Below are positions 32,987 to 43,399 of a stretch of 64,000 bases of DNA, in pieces. Below the pieces are notes generated by a model. That model saw only the letters and a list, made by a program, of their open reading frames with translations, had not been told where the DNA came from and ran no database searches. The stretch comes from Clostridia bacterium (lineage in GTDB: Bacteria; Bacillota; Clostridia; Peptostreptococcales; Anaerovoracaceae): the NCBI GenBank assembly GCA_902363595.1, contig CABJAP010000016.1, forward strand, positions 26,587 through 90,586. The letters are read 5' to 3'. Each line of letters starts with the position of its first letter. Within the stretch, counting starts at the first letter, position 1. A program made the position numbers and the translations under genes.

Positions 32987-33835
32987 TTATTTGCTGTAGT
33001 CGTAGAAACCAATGCCGGTCTTTCTACCCAGCTTGTTGGCTCTAACCATTTTTCTCAGCAGCGGATGCGGTCTGTATTTGGTGTCGCCGAATTCGCTGTA
33101 CAGGGTTTCCATGATAGCAAGGCATACGTCCAGTCCAATCAAATCGCCCAGTGCAAGAGGTCCCATCGGGTGGTTGGCGCCCAGCTGCATTGCAGTGTCG
33201 ATTCCTTCCACATCAGCAACTCCGTCTGCAAGAATTCCGATTCCTTCGTTTACCATTGGGATCAGGATTCTGTTTACTACGAATCCAGGAGCTTCCGCTA
33301 CATCTACCGGTGTCTTTTTCAGTGACTTGGTCAGCTCGATGATGGTTTCTCTCGTTTCTTCGGATGTGGTCAGTCCCTTAACAATTTCTACCAGCTTCAT
33401 GGCAGGCACCGGGTTGAAAAAGTGCATTCCGATGATTTTGTCCGGTCTGTTGGTTGCCGCAGCGATTTCTGTGATGGACAGTGCAGAAGTATTAGTAGCG
33501 ATGATTGTATCCGGCTTGCACAGTTCGTCCAGTTCCTGGAAGAGTGCTTTCTTTGCTTCCATGTTTTCTGTGGCAGCTTCGATGATCAGATCAGCGTCCT
33601 TAACGATGCTGATATCTGTTGATCCATGTACTCTGCTAAGGATTTCATCTTTGTCAGCAGCTGTAATCTTTTCTTTCTTTACCATTTTGTCCAGATTCTT
33701 TGTAACAGTAGCAAGTCCGTTATCAACGGAAGTCTGTCTTCTGGCTCTCAGTACAACTTCGTATCCGTTCTGAGCAAGAACCTGAATAATTCCGGCACCC
33801 ATTGTGCCTGTTCCTAATACTCCTACTTTTTTCAT
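32987..33835 (-). CDS. hbd: 3-hydroxybutyryl-CoA dehydrogenase
   Basis: A 282-residue NAD(P)-dependent dehydrogenase. It has GTGTMGAGI at the N-terminus, TNTSALSI, and the catalytic [13 protein letters not shown] with His and the following region, and ends [11 protein letters not shown]. It interconverts acetoacetyl-CoA and 3-hydroxybutyryl-CoA in butyrate formation. It stands alone, and a second, more divergent copy lies in the big operon at 59598-60455. GGAGG precedes the start. Confidence 0.93.
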   Translation of the reverse strand: MKKVGVLGTGTMGAGIIQVLAQNGYEVVLRARRQTSVDNGLATVTKNLDKMVKKEKITAADKDEILSRVHGSTDISIVKDADLIIEAATENMEAKKALFQELDELCKPDTIIATNTSALSITEIAAATNRPDKIIGMHFFNPVPAMKLVEIVKGLTTSEETRETIIELTKSLKKTPVDVAEAPGFVVNRILIPMVNEGIGILADGVADVEGIDTAMQLGANHPMGPLALGDLIGLDVCLAIMETLYSEFGDTKYRPHPLLRKMVRANKLGRKTGIGFYDYSK

Positions 33836-33962
33836 TGTATGTCCTCCTTGTAGTGTAACAATCCGCCTTCTCGGAGCCGATTGTTAAAAAATTAACTTTA
33901 TCCTCATGGTATATTATATACCACACACTCATCTATTGTAAACTATTTTTGTCTTCTTTGCA

Positions 33963-35183
33963 TTAGTAAATTTCTTTTTTCATTTCTTTTTTATACGCTT
34001 CCACGCCCGGCTGGTCGAAGGGGTTTACTTCCATCAGCATTGCGGTAAGAGCGCAGGTGGTTTCAAAGAAGTAGATCAGCTGGCCTAGATGATAGGCGTC
34101 AAGCTTTGGAATGTCAATGCGGACCATGGGGATCTGCGCCCCGCTGTGAGCCTGGATGACGCCCTTGACCGCCGCCTTATTGAGCTGGTTCAGCGTCTTT
34201 CCCGCCAGCGGCCCCGATGGAATGGTCAGATCGACGTCCGCTTCCATCACATTGAGTACCGTTTCAAAGAAAACCTGGTTTCCCTGCTGCAAAAACTGCC
34301 CGATGGAATGAAGGTCGGTGGTCAATTCCAGACCGGACGGAAAGAGGCCGGTTCCGTTTTTGCCTTCGCTCTCTCCGTAAAGCTGCTTCATCCATGAAAC
34401 AAAGGATTTGAGCCTGGGCTCAAAGTACTGAATCCCTTCAATGACTTTTCCTTTTTGCAGGAGCAAATACCTTGCGATGGCATAGTCCTTGGCGTCAAAA
34501 TCCCAGTCCGTAGAAAGAGCCGCAGCCGCAGCGCCGTCCAGCATGGCCTTGACGTCGGCTCCCGCAGCCGCGATGGGAAGCAGTCCCACAGGAGTCAGAA
34601 CCGAGTAGCGGCCGCCGATGTCAGAGGGAACAGAAAAGCTGATATAACCTTCCTTCTCCACTTCTTCCCGCAAAGCGCCTTTTTCCGGATCGGTTATCAC
34701 ATAGATCCGTTTTCTCGCTTCTGCTTCTCCATATGTACGAATCAGCTCTTTTTTGAAAATGCTGAATGCGGCGGCCGTCTCTACCGTAGTGCCGGATTTG
34801 GAAATCACGCAGAGGCAGACTTCTTTTCTGCCCATTTCCTCCAGCAGCTGTGCATGGTAGGCAGCGCTTAGATTGGTTCCCGCAAACTTCACCTCCGGCG
34901 CGCCGGGTTCTTTGGGAAGGGCCTCGATCGCAGCTTTCGCGCCGAGGTAGGAGCCGCCGATGCCGATTACAATCAAAAGCTCGCACTGGAGGCCAATGGC
35001 GTCGGAAACAGCCAAAAGGCTTTCCAGCTCTTGTTTATCATACTCCATAGGCAGTTTTACCCACCCTGTAAAATCTTCTTTTCCTGACCATAGCCTTTCC
35101 AGGGCCTCATCGGCCTTTTCTCTTTTGCGGTCTATATCCCCTTGTACCAAACAGCTTCTGGAAACGTCTATCTTTATATCCAT
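33963..35183 (-). CDS. pgi: glucose-6-phosphate isomerase
   Basis: A 406-residue phosphoglucose isomerase, somewhat shorter than the usual ~450. It has IGIGGSYLGAKA near residue 75, VISKSGTTVET and IGGRYSVLTPVG, and the C-terminal QPGVEAYK lysine. It links glucose-6-phosphate from the nearby glycogen genes to glycolysis. A good AAAGGAGG site precedes it. Confidence 0.93.
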   Translation of the reverse strand: MDIKIDVSRSCLVQGDIDRKREKADEALERLWSGKEDFTGWVKLPMEYDKQELESLLAVSDAIGLQCELLIVIGIGGSYLGAKAAIEALPKEPGAPEVKFAGTNLSAAYHAQLLEEMGRKEVCLCVISKSGTTVETAAAFSIFKKELIRTYGEAEARKRIYVITDPEKGALREEVEKEGYISFSVPSDIGGRYSVLTPVGLLPIAAAGADVKAMLDGAAAAALSTDWDFDAKDYAIARYLLLQKGKVIEGIQYFEPRLKSFVSWMKQLYGESEGKNGTGLFPSGLELTTDLHSIGQFLQQGNQVFFETVLNVMEADVDLTIPSGPLAGKTLNQLNKAAVKGVIQAHSGAQIPMVRIDIPKLDAYHLGQLIYFFETTCALTAMLMEVNPFDQPGVEAYKKEMKKEIY

Positions 35184-35343
35184 AGAAAACCTCCTTTATC
35201 CCTATCCTTTTTATTGTAATCTGCCTGTTCCTGTTATTCAAGAAAATGTTTTCCTGATTTATCTTCAAGTCATTCAAAAAACAGTATTAATTTGTGTTTT
35301 TTCCCTATTATTCTGTCACCTCTTTCGGCTTTTGACCAAAAAA

Positions 35344-35383
35344 AAGACAATGCGACTTTGCGGTCCTTGCAATTCATTGTCTT
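35344..35383 (-). terminator. terminator-like hairpin upstream of pgi
   Basis: 9-bp stem AAGACAATG / CATTGTCTT. On the minus strand it is followed by eight T. No gene ends here on that strand, so it may be an attenuator in the pgi leader or the end of a small RNA starting between 35384 and 35464. Confidence 0.5.
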
Positions 35384-35464
35384 CATAGCTTTATAACGAT
35401 AAATTGATTTCACGTTATTTAATTATTCTATTACACATTAACGGAAAGAAAGGTAAGGTAAAAA

Positions 35465-35854
35465 ATGAAAAGAAAATGTCTATTTCTCGTTATTGCATTA
35501 GTGCTGGTGTTTGGATCGGTCAGTGTGGTCAGTGCGTATACAAGTTCGGCAACAGTAAATACTAATCGTACCAGCAACACTTCTGCAAGAGTCTCTGCAG
35601 ATATAACCTATAGCACTACCGTTGATTCGTGTACCACTAAGATTACTTTACAAGAAAGATATAGTGGTTCTTGGCGAACTGCAACTGGTGTCCCTGTAAA
35701 AACAGTGTCTCGGACAAAAAGCAATGTGCGAACTCTAAGTCTCCCCTATACATTTACCTTGGTAAAAGGAAAAGTATACCGAATAAAAGCTGTCTTCTCT
35801 AGCAAAAAAGGAAGTTCTAGCGTTTCAAGAACGGTCTATAGTGGAACCTTCTAG
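35465..35854 (+). CDS. small secreted protein
   Basis: A 129-residue protein with a clear signal peptide (KRKCLFLVIALVLVFGSVSV, likely cleaved after VSA) and a Ser/Thr-rich, beta-strand-like mature part. I recognise no family. The pattern of alternating polar residues (TTKITLQERYSGSW) suggests a small immunoglobulin-like or stalk domain. It is monocistronic, with a terminator directly after it. Confidence 0.7.
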   Translation: MKRKCLFLVIALVLVFGSVSVVSAYTSSATVNTNRTSNTSARVSADITYSTTVDSCTTKITLQERYSGSWRTATGVPVKTVSRTKSNVRTLSLPYTFTLVKGKVYRIKAVFSSKKGSSSVSRTVYSGTF

Positions 35855-35869
35855 TAAAATAAGCGATCG

Positions 35870-35896
35870 AACTGCCTTAAAATGGTTAAGGCAGTT
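35870..35896 (+). terminator. terminator
   Basis: 11-bp stem AACTGCCTTAA / TTAAGGCAGTT with a 5-nt loop, then TTT-containing sequence. The right arm includes the stop codon of the convergent gene at 35886. Confidence 0.75.
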
Positions 35897-36626
35897 TGAC
35901 TTTATATAATATTTTTGCAGCCTTTTCTGTAGTGATATCTCCCGCTACACTCAAATATCCATCACTTGAATATTTCATATATATTTTTTCGGCTCCATTA
36001 TCTTCGATTGTATATATGTCACCCCAATTAGTAGTTATTTTCTTTGTTATACCTTTTGTGATATTTACATTAGATCCGCCAGAGTAAGTTCTTTGAGTAA
36101 TTATTAAACTTTTGTGATCACTTGTATATGTATATTCAGCTAAAAAATCACTGTCCCCATATATTTCAATAAAGAGATTTTGAAAAATATATTTTTTTGG
36201 AATGTATCCGGGAATTACCAATTTAGGAACATATATCCTGTAACCGCTAACTTTCTCCCAGTTGGATTCATTATACTCTGTAATTCCACTATCGCCCTGG
36301 ATTTCCCCTTCATTAATCACAATCTCTCCATCCCCGGTCTCAACCCGCTGTTCCGTATTTTTGTCGGCGTCGACCGGAACTACTGTTTCCGGCCACGCCA
36401 TATAAACCACCGCTGCACACACAATTACCGCAACTGCCGCTACACTAGCACACCTCGCCGCTCGTTTTCTGCGCTTTTTTTTATCTGCAGCGTCCAAAGC
36501 TTTGAGCTCCTCTACCGTAATCGACACTTCCGGGATTTCCCCCATATCATCAGATAGGGCCTTTACCAATGCGTTCTCAACTGCGCTTCTTGCCGTCGTT
36601 CTTTCATCCTTATTTTTCTCAGCCAT
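35886..36626 (-). CDS. membrane-anchored protein with DUF4367-like domain
   Basis: A 246-residue protein. It has a charged cytoplasmic N-terminus of ~58 residues (RKRAAR just before the membrane) and one span (CASVAAVAVIVCAAVVYMAW). An extracytoplasmic region follows whose end (SSDGYLSVAGDITTEKAAKI) resembles the DUF4367 domain of anti-sigma-like or stress proteins. No sigma factor is adjacent. The function is unknown. Confidence 0.6.
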   Translation of the reverse strand: MAEKNKDERTTARSAVENALVKALSDDMGEIPEVSITVEELKALDAADKKKRRKRAARCASVAAVAVIVCAAVVYMAWPETVVPVDADKNTEQRVETGDGEIVINEGEIQGDSGITEYNESNWEKVSGYRIYVPKLVIPGYIPKKYIFQNLFIEIYGDSDFLAEYTYTSDHKSLIITQRTYSGGSNVNITKGITKKITTNWGDIYTIEDNGAEKIYMKYSSDGYLSVAGDITTEKAAKILYKVKLP

Positions 36627-36747
36627 GTTCTTTCCTTTCTTTACGGTGTTACCCCTTTATCTGTAGTTGCCACTGCGGTGTACTTAATAGGTTTATTATA
36701 ATTCAATCTAATGTTCTATGCAATTCTTTCAAATGCTTCGATACGGA

Positions 36748-37128
36748 TCACTCTTCCTTGCCGACAATTCCTTCCACATAATATCTTGCAATCTGCTCCA
36801 TACATTTCAACTGTTCTACCGAGCAGGCCGAGAGCGGACCCATAATATTTTCCTTAATTCGCTCTATTTCCGGATCTGCAGTATCTGTGGCGGCCTTGTC
36901 TCCAGCCAGAATATAATCAGCACTCAAATTCAAAATCTGCGTCAACCGATATAAGGTTTGAATAGATACCCCTTTATCTCCATATTCAATATCTGCTACA
37001 AACTTACTGGAGACGCCTAATTTGGCTGCCAGCTGCCCCCTGGTCATATGAATCGCTTCACGCTGCGTCCGGATCCGCCGCCCCATTTTCTTAAGATCGA
37101 TCTCCTTTAAACTGGTCTTTTTCTTCAT
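36748..37128 (-). CDS. XRE-family transcriptional regulator
   Basis: A 126-residue protein with an N-terminal helix-turn-helix (RIRTQREAIHMTRGQLAAKL, then GVSSKFVADIEYG) and a helical C-terminal part. ATG at 37128 was chosen for its GGGAGGAG site. It is divergent from the other XRE gene across 226 bp that probably hold both promoters and the operators. Confidence 0.8.
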   Translation of the reverse strand: MKKKTSLKEIDLKKMGRRIRTQREAIHMTRGQLAAKLGVSSKFVADIEYGDKGVSIQTLYRLTQILNLSADYILAGDKAATDTADPEIERIKENIMGPLSACSVEQLKCMEQIARYYVEGIVGKEE

Positions 37129-37354
37129 TCTTCTCCTCCCAGGAACTGTTTCCACTCACAGTTACAATTATCTCTACTTATAGTCTAGTGTTCTCAGCTC
37201 CCGCGGAAATAAACTATTGGTGTAATTAAGTATATCTTTAAAGAGAATTTTTGGAAAATTTTATATCATTTGTCGAAAGTTGCGTCTTTTTGTCTAAATT
37301 TGTAGTCTATAATATCGTGTTTTTTGAACCCTAAATTACGGAAAGAAGGTGTTT

Positions 37355-37747
37355 ATGAAAATCGATGATCATTTAAGACTTTCCAGGAACTTAAAAACAT
37401 TGAGAAGGACTGTCCGGCTCAACCAAGCAGAGCTGGCCGCAAAAATCGGATTATGCAGATCTTCTTACAGCCTGCTCGAGCAGGGTGAACGGCTGCCGGA
37501 TCTCAATACACTTTACTCCCTTTCTCAATTTTATCATGTGGAGATGGATGCTTTGGTAAAATGTGATGTGCAATCGATTTTAAGCGATTACTTTCTGCAC
37601 CAGAACATTACCAAGGACGAACACCAACTTCTGAATCTTTATTCAAAGCTTTCGGAAGTATCAAAAGGACAACTCCTGGAACGGGCGGAAGAGCTGGCCC
37701 GGCTGGACATTCGGAAAAGACAAGAGGCTCTGCAGGTGGATTATTAA
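37355..37747 (+). CDS. XRE-family transcriptional regulator
   Basis: A 130-residue protein. Its helix-turn-helix (LRRTVRLNQAELAAKIGLCR, then SSYSLLEQGERLPD) lies in the first 60 residues, and the C-terminus is helical. ATG at 37355 follows AAGAAGG; an upstream GTG lies within that site. The gene precedes the glycogen operon in the same direction, so it might control it, although a weak terminator stands between. Confidence 0.8.
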   Translation: MKIDDHLRLSRNLKTLRRTVRLNQAELAAKIGLCRSSYSLLEQGERLPDLNTLYSLSQFYHVEMDALVKCDVQSILSDYFLHQNITKDEHQLLNLYSKLSEVSKGQLLERAEELARLDIRKRQEALQVDY

Positions 37748-37760
37748 CACCAAAAAAATT

Positions 37761-37792
37761 AAAGCCGGTACTCATAATATGAGGCCGGCTTT
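37761..37792 (+). terminator. weak terminator before glgB
   Basis: 8-bp stem AAAGCCGG / CCGGCTTT with a 16-nt loop and only a short T stretch. Confidence 0.5.
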
Positions 37793-37840
37793 CATAATAT
37801 TGCATTTAGGTTTATATCGTTGAGAGGAAGAAGGTGACAC

Positions 37841-39799
37841 ATGGCCACATACAACTTTCCGGACAGAAATGCACTTCGTCTTTTTGAGCAGGGCGATTAT
37901 ATCTTTTGCTATCAAAGTTTTGGCGCCCACAAGGATCGAAAGGACGGCCAAAGCGGTTACCGATTTACGGTCTGGGCTCCAGGCGCAAGAAGTGTACGGG
38001 TCATCGGCGACTTCGACGATTGGCAGGGACGGGAAACCTCCATGCGGCAGCTAGAGGAAAGCGGGGTATGGGAAACCTTTGTTCCACATGCAAAAGAAGG
38101 CATGCTGTACAAATACTTAATTGAGACGCCCTCCGGCGGCCTGCTGTATAAAGCAGACCCTTTCGCCTTTTATGCCGAAAAGCGGCCGGGAACGGCATCC
38201 AGACTGACAGACCTTTCATACACGTGGTGCGACTCCAGCTGGATGGCACAGCGAAAAAAACAATCTCATTTTAAAAAGCCCCTGAACATCTATGAGGTCC
38301 ACCTTGGTTCTTGGAAGCAGAAGCGGGGCATACAAGAGGGGGAGGAACCGGTCTTTTATACTTACCGGGAGCTGGCCAAAGAGCTGACCGATTATGTGAA
38401 AGAAATGGGGTACACCCATGTGGAATTGATGCCGGTAATGGAGCATCCCTTCGACGGTTCTTGGGGCTACCAAATCACCGGCTATTATGCCCCTACCAGC
38501 CGCTATGGACCGCCGCAGGATTTCAAATATCTGATCGATTGCCTGCATCAGGCGGGCATCGGCGTGATCTTGGATTGGGTTCCAGGCCATTTCTGCCGAG
38601 ACGGACATGGGCTCTGCAGCTTCTGCGGCTCAAAGTTATATGAATCCCAGGAACACGCCCACTGGGGTACGTTTAATTTTGACTACAGCAGACCGCAAGT
38701 AGCTAATTTTCTTATCAGCAACGCCGTTTTTTGGCTGGAGGAATATCATGCTGACGGGCTGCGGGTGGACGGCGTCAGCAGTCTGCTCTATCTCAACTAT
38801 GGAATCGATAAGCCCAGCCTAAAGCGATATAACGAGCGGGGAGGCGAAGAAAATCTCCACGCACAGGCCTTCCTGCAAAAGCTCAATCAAACCGTAGGCC
38901 AGCTCTTTCCCGATGCCTTTACCATCGCAGAAGAAAGTACAGCCTGGCCCCTGGTTACCTATCCGCCGGAAGAAGGCGGCCTGGGCTTTCATTACAAATG
39001 GGATATGGGCTGGATGAACGACACCCTCAAATACTGCTCACTGGACTTTCCTTTCCGCGACGGCAGCCATAACCTGCTGACCTTTTCCATGATGTATGCG
39101 TTTAATGAAAACTTTATCCTGCCCTTGTCACACGATGAAGTGGTCCATGGTAAAGCTTCTTTAATCGGCCGCATGCCGGGCGATTACTGGCGACAATTTG
39201 CGGGGCTGAGACTCTTGCTCTTTTATCAAATGTGCCACAGCGGCGCCAAACTCAACTTTATGGGCAGTGAATTCGGCCAATTCATCGAGTGGCGATTCTA
39301 CGAAGGACTGGAATGGTTCCTGCTGGACTATGAAGCCCATGCAAAACATCAGCAATATGTAAAAGCGCTGAACCACTGTTATCTTCGTCAGTCCGCCCTT
39401 TGGAAAGAAAACTATACTTGGAACGGTTATCAATGGATCGATGCTGATAATTGCCGGCAAAGTATTTTGATATTTAAACGGCAGGGTGAGAAAAAAACGG
39501 ATTTTGCTATCATCCTCCTCAACTTTCAGCCTCAAACCTATAAAGACTTTAAGATCGGCGTACCGGAGCCGGGCATCTACCGGGAGGTATTCAATTCAGA
39601 CGATAAAGATTTCGGGGGAAGCGGCTGCGTCAACCGCCGTCTCCTAAGAACAAGAAAAGGCGAGTACCACGGACAGAAGCAGTATCTATCGATCTTAGTT
39701 CCTCCGGTCGGCGGGATGATCCTTACTTACTGTCCGCCAAAAAAAAGATCGGAGGAATTAAAGGAGGATAACAAGAATTATGTTTGCAAGCAAGGATGA
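37841..39799 (+). CDS. glgB: 1,4-alpha-glucan branching enzyme
   Basis: A 652-residue GH13 enzyme that adds alpha-1,6 branches to glycogen. An N-terminal CBM48-like domain (residues ~25-110) is followed by the catalytic barrel. The nucleophile is in ADGLRVDGVS near 306 (most members have RVDAV), the acid in TIAEES near 363, and SHDEVVHGK lies near 430. It is the first gene of a six-gene cluster. Its last 20 bp overlap glgP. Confidence 0.95.
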   Translation: MATYNFPDRNALRLFEQGDYIFCYQSFGAHKDRKDGQSGYRFTVWAPGARSVRVIGDFDDWQGRETSMRQLEESGVWETFVPHAKEGMLYKYLIETPSGGLLYKADPFAFYAEKRPGTASRLTDLSYTWCDSSWMAQRKKQSHFKKPLNIYEVHLGSWKQKRGIQEGEEPVFYTYRELAKELTDYVKEMGYTHVELMPVMEHPFDGSWGYQITGYYAPTSRYGPPQDFKYLIDCLHQAGIGVILDWVPGHFCRDGHGLCSFCGSKLYESQEHAHWGTFNFDYSRPQVANFLISNAVFWLEEYHADGLRVDGVSSLLYLNYGIDKPSLKRYNERGGEENLHAQAFLQKLNQTVGQLFPDAFTIAEESTAWPLVTYPPEEGGLGFHYKWDMGWMNDTLKYCSLDFPFRDGSHNLLTFSMMYAFNENFILPLSHDEVVHGKASLIGRMPGDYWRQFAGLRLLLFYQMCHSGAKLNFMGSEFGQFIEWRFYEGLEWFLLDYEAHAKHQQYVKALNHCYLRQSALWKENYTWNGYQWIDADNCRQSILIFKRQGEKKTDFAIILLNFQPQTYKDFKIGVPEPGIYREVFNSDDKDFGGSGCVNRRLLRTRKGEYHGQKQYLSILVPPVGGMILTYCPPKKRSEELKEDNKNYVCKQG

Positions 39800-42194
39800 C
39801 TTTAAGGAACAATATCTGGCGGAATTTACTAAAACCATGGCAAAGCCCTTTGAAGAGTGCACCAAGCGGGAAAGATACGAAGTACTGGCAAAAATGATCT
39901 GCAGCCGAGCAGCAAAGCTTCACACTGAAACCAGGCTGCGGCACATAAGCCAGCAGCGAAAGCAGGTCTATTATTTTTCCATGGAGTTTCTCATCGGCAG
40001 GCTGCTGAACAACTACCTGATTAACTTGGGAATCGAAGAAACAGTTCGTCGAGGACTCAAAGAACTGGGAGAGGATTTGGATCAGCTTCTTCCCATGGAG
40101 CCGGACCCTGGCTTGGGCAACGGAGGACTGGGACGGCTGGCAGCCTGTTTTTTGGATTCCATGGCCTACCTGGATCTTGCGGGGATGGGTATGGGCGCCC
40201 GTTATCGATTCGGACTATTCAAACAGACCATTGAGGACGGCCGTCAGACCGAAGAACCGGATCCCTGGCTGGTCAACGGGTATCCCTGGGAGATCCGCAA
40301 TTCGGATAGCGCCGTTTCCGTACACTTTGGCGGTAAGGTGGAACGGACCTATGAAGATGGTAAAATCAATTTTGAGCACACGGCTTATCAGACCGTCCTG
40401 GCCGTTCCTTACGATGTACCCATTGTGGGATATGACGGCAAAACTGTAAACATGCTGCGGCTCTGGCAAGCCGAACCAGCAGAGGAAAAGATTGACCTTG
40501 CTGCTTTTAACAACGGTAAATACAGTGAAGCAGTCCGTGAGCGGAATGAGATTGAAGCGATCACAGCCATCCTTTATCCCGACGACAGTACACCTGCCGG
40601 AAAAGAACTGCGCTTAAAACAGGAATATTTTCTCACCGCTGCCGGAATCGCTTCCATCATTGATAACTATAAGCATCAATACGGCGCAGATAACTGGCGC
40701 GCCTTTTCAGACCGCACAGCCATCCATACCAACGATACCCATCCGGCGCTGTGTGTTCCGGAGCTGATGCGGATTCTCCTGGATCAAGAAAACCTGGAAT
40801 GGGATGATGCCTGGGACATTGTAACAAAAACAATTTCTTTTACCAATCATACGATCATGCCCGAGGCTCTGGAAAAGTGGCCCATTGATCTCATACAGCG
40901 ATTGCTGCCGCGGGTCTACATGATTATCGAGGAAATCGACCGACGTTACCGCGAAAATATTGACCGCAGCCAAGCAGATTGGCAGGACCGGACCCGTTCC
41001 TCTGCGATCCTCTGGGACGGCCAGGTGCGCATGGCCAATTTATCCATTATCGGCAGCCATTCCGTCAACGGCGTGGCCTCCATTCATACCAATATTCTTA
41101 AACACGATGTTTTTCAGACCTTTTATCAGGAGAGCCCCGATAAATTCAATAATAAAACCAATGGGGTCAGCCACAGGCGCTTTCTTCTAGAGGCCAATCC
41201 AGCTCTAGGCAGGCTGATCACCACTTCAATCGGACCGGAGTGGATTTCCAATGCCTATCATTTGGAAAATCTGCTCCCCTATGCCAATGACGATTTGTTT
41301 CTGAATCAGCTGGAAAAAATCAAATATGTCCAAAAGTGCCGTCTGGCGGAATATATCAAAGAACATAACGGAATTACCGTCGATCCGGCATCCATCTTTG
41401 ATGTACAGGTAAAGCGAATTCACGCATATAAACGCCAGCTGCTCAATATGATTAAAATTATGTACCTTTATAATCGGCTGAAAAAAGAACCGGATCTGGA
41501 CCTCCATCCCCATACCTTTCTTTTCTCAGGAAAAGCAGCCCAAAGCTATGAGTTCGCCAAGGAAGTGATCCGTCTGATTCATGCGATGGCGGATGTGGTC
41601 AATCATGATGCGCAGATAGGCGGAAAGCTGAAGGTCGTTTTTCTTGAGAATTTGAGCGTCAGCATCGGCCAGCTGATCTATCCGGCCGCCGATATCAGCG
41701 AACAGATTTCCACTGCCGGAAAAGAGGCCAGCGGCACCGGTAATATGAAATTCATGTTCAACGGCGCCCTCACCCTGGGAACCATGGATGGGGCCAATGT
41801 GGAGATTCATCAGCTTGTAGGCGATGATAACATGTTTCTTTTCGGCCTTACTTCCAGTCAGGTCACGGATCTTCGGGGGAACTATCGTTCTTTGGACATT
41901 TGCGAGCGTTCTTCTGCACTCATGGAAATCATCGACCAACTGGTCAATGGATTTTTTGGCTCCGATAAGGACGCCTTTTGGAGTATACACGATGCCCTCA
42001 TCCGCTACAACGACGAATATTTTGTACTTGCGGACTTTGAGGATTACATGAAAGCCTTCTTTGAGGCAGACCAGGCTTACACTGACAGGCGGCGCTGGAA
42101 CAAAATGGCCCTTACCAATATCGCAATGGCCGGGCATTTCAGCAGCGATCGCACGATTTCCCAATATGCGAAAGAAATCTGGAAGATAAAATAA
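39780..42194 (+). CDS. glgP: glycogen/maltodextrin phosphorylase
   Basis: An 804-residue PLP-dependent phosphorylase that releases glucose-1-phosphate from glycogen. It has PDPGLGNGGLGRLAACFLDS, the HTNDTHPAL stretch, and the PLP-lysine motif EASGTGNMKFMFNGALTLG near residue 655. It overlaps glgB by 20 bp with AAAGGAGG inside glgB, so the two are coupled. Confidence 0.95.
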   Translation: MFASKDDFKEQYLAEFTKTMAKPFEECTKRERYEVLAKMICSRAAKLHTETRLRHISQQRKQVYYFSMEFLIGRLLNNYLINLGIEETVRRGLKELGEDLDQLLPMEPDPGLGNGGLGRLAACFLDSMAYLDLAGMGMGARYRFGLFKQTIEDGRQTEEPDPWLVNGYPWEIRNSDSAVSVHFGGKVERTYEDGKINFEHTAYQTVLAVPYDVPIVGYDGKTVNMLRLWQAEPAEEKIDLAAFNNGKYSEAVRERNEIEAITAILYPDDSTPAGKELRLKQEYFLTAAGIASIIDNYKHQYGADNWRAFSDRTAIHTNDTHPALCVPELMRILLDQENLEWDDAWDIVTKTISFTNHTIMPEALEKWPIDLIQRLLPRVYMIIEEIDRRYRENIDRSQADWQDRTRSSAILWDGQVRMANLSIIGSHSVNGVASIHTNILKHDVFQTFYQESPDKFNNKTNGVSHRRFLLEANPALGRLITTSIGPEWISNAYHLENLLPYANDDLFLNQLEKIKYVQKCRLAEYIKEHNGITVDPASIFDVQVKRIHAYKRQLLNMIKIMYLYNRLKKEPDLDLHPHTFLFSGKAAQSYEFAKEVIRLIHAMADVVNHDAQIGGKLKVVFLENLSVSIGQLIYPAADISEQISTAGKEASGTGNMKFMFNGALTLGTMDGANVEIHQLVGDDNMFLFGLTSSQVTDLRGNYRSLDICERSSALMEIIDQLVNGFFGSDKDAFWSIHDALIRYNDEYFVLADFEDYMKAFFEADQAYTDRRRWNKMALTNIAMAGHFSSDRTISQYAKEIWKIK

Positions 42195-42238
42195 AAGGTC
42201 GTATCGTTTAAGTACTTGTTTACTAAGGAGGGTTTATT

Positions 42239-43399
42239 ATGCGAAAGCAAGAATGCGTAGCGATGCTGCTGGCCGGCGGGCAAGGCAGCCGATTGGGCGC
42301 GCTGACCAGAAATATTGCCAAGCCGGCTGTAGCTTTTGGCGGAAAATATAGAATCATTGACTTCAGCCTGTCCAATTGTACCAATTCCAACATCAATACG
42401 GTGGGCGTGCTGACACAGTATAAACCTTTGCTGCTCAATTCCTACATTGGTACCGGCGCCGCCTGGGATCTGGATGATGCTTACGGAGGCGTATTCGTGC
42501 TGCCGCCCTACGCCACCGAGGCAGGCGGTCAATGGTACCAGGGAACTGCAGATGCCATCTTTCAAAACATAGATTTTATTGATAACTACGATCCTCAATA
42601 CGTTTTAATTATTTCTGGCGATCATCTTTATAAAATGGATTACAGCTTAATGCTGGAAGAACACAAGCAGACCGGAGCCGACCTGACCATTTCCGTAATG
42701 AAAGTGGCCTGGGAAGACGCCTGCCGATTCGGCATTCTGACTGCCGATGAGAAGCATCAAATCGTCAAATTTTCCGAAAAACCGAAGAATCCCGACAGCA
42801 ACCTGGCCTCCATGGGCATTTATATGTTTAATTGGAAGGTTCTAAAAGAGGCCCTTATAGGGGATCATCAAAATTCCCGCTCCGACCATGATTTTGGCAA
42901 GAATGTGATTCCCATGCTCCTAAATCAGGGCAAAAGGCTCTGTGCCTATACCTTTTCCGGTTACTGGCAGGATGTGGGAACAATCGACAGCTATTATCAT
43001 ACAAACATGGAGCTTCTCAATCCCCAGTCCCAGTTTAATATCTTTGAAGAGGATATGCGAATCTTCAGTAATTCCAATATTTATCCGCCCCATTACATCG
43101 GCCGCGGCGCTGTGGTGGAAAACAGCCTCATCTGCAATGGCAGCCGCATTTTGGGTGATGTAAAAAATTCCATTCTCAGCTTTGAGGTCTCCATTGAGGC
43201 GGGAGCCAGTGTATCCGATTCCATTCTCCTGCCCGGCGCGTCCGTGAAAAAAGGCGCCCAGGTATTTCGGACCATTGTCGGCGAACATGCCGTAGTAGGG
43301 GAGGACGCTGTCTGCGGAAACAGAAAAGGACACGAAATCACGGTCATCGGCGACAATCAGATCGTGTTCAAGCAACAGGAAGGAGGAAGCCATGAATAA
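42239..43399 (+). CDS. glgC: glucose-1-phosphate adenylyltransferase
   Basis: A 386-residue ADP-glucose pyrophosphorylase. It has the nucleotide-binding [12 protein letters not shown] near residue 12, [25 protein letters not shown] and a C-terminal left-handed beta-helix domain. It makes ADP-glucose for GlgA. An 8-bp overlap joins it to glgD, its regulatory partner in Firmicutes. Confidence 0.95.
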   Translation: MRKQECVAMLLAGGQGSRLGALTRNIAKPAVAFGGKYRIIDFSLSNCTNSNINTVGVLTQYKPLLLNSYIGTGAAWDLDDAYGGVFVLPPYATEAGGQWYQGTADAIFQNIDFIDNYDPQYVLIISGDHLYKMDYSLMLEEHKQTGADLTISVMKVAWEDACRFGILTADEKHQIVKFSEKPKNPDSNLASMGIYMFNWKVLKEALIGDHQNSRSDHDFGKNVIPMLLNQGKRLCAYTFSGYWQDVGTIDSYYHTNMELLNPQSQFNIFEEDMRIFSNSNIYPPHYIGRGAVVENSLICNGSRILGDVKNSILSFEVSIEAGASVSDSILLPGASVKKGAQVFRTIVGEHAVVGEDAVCGNRKGHEITVIGDNQIVFKQQEGGSHE

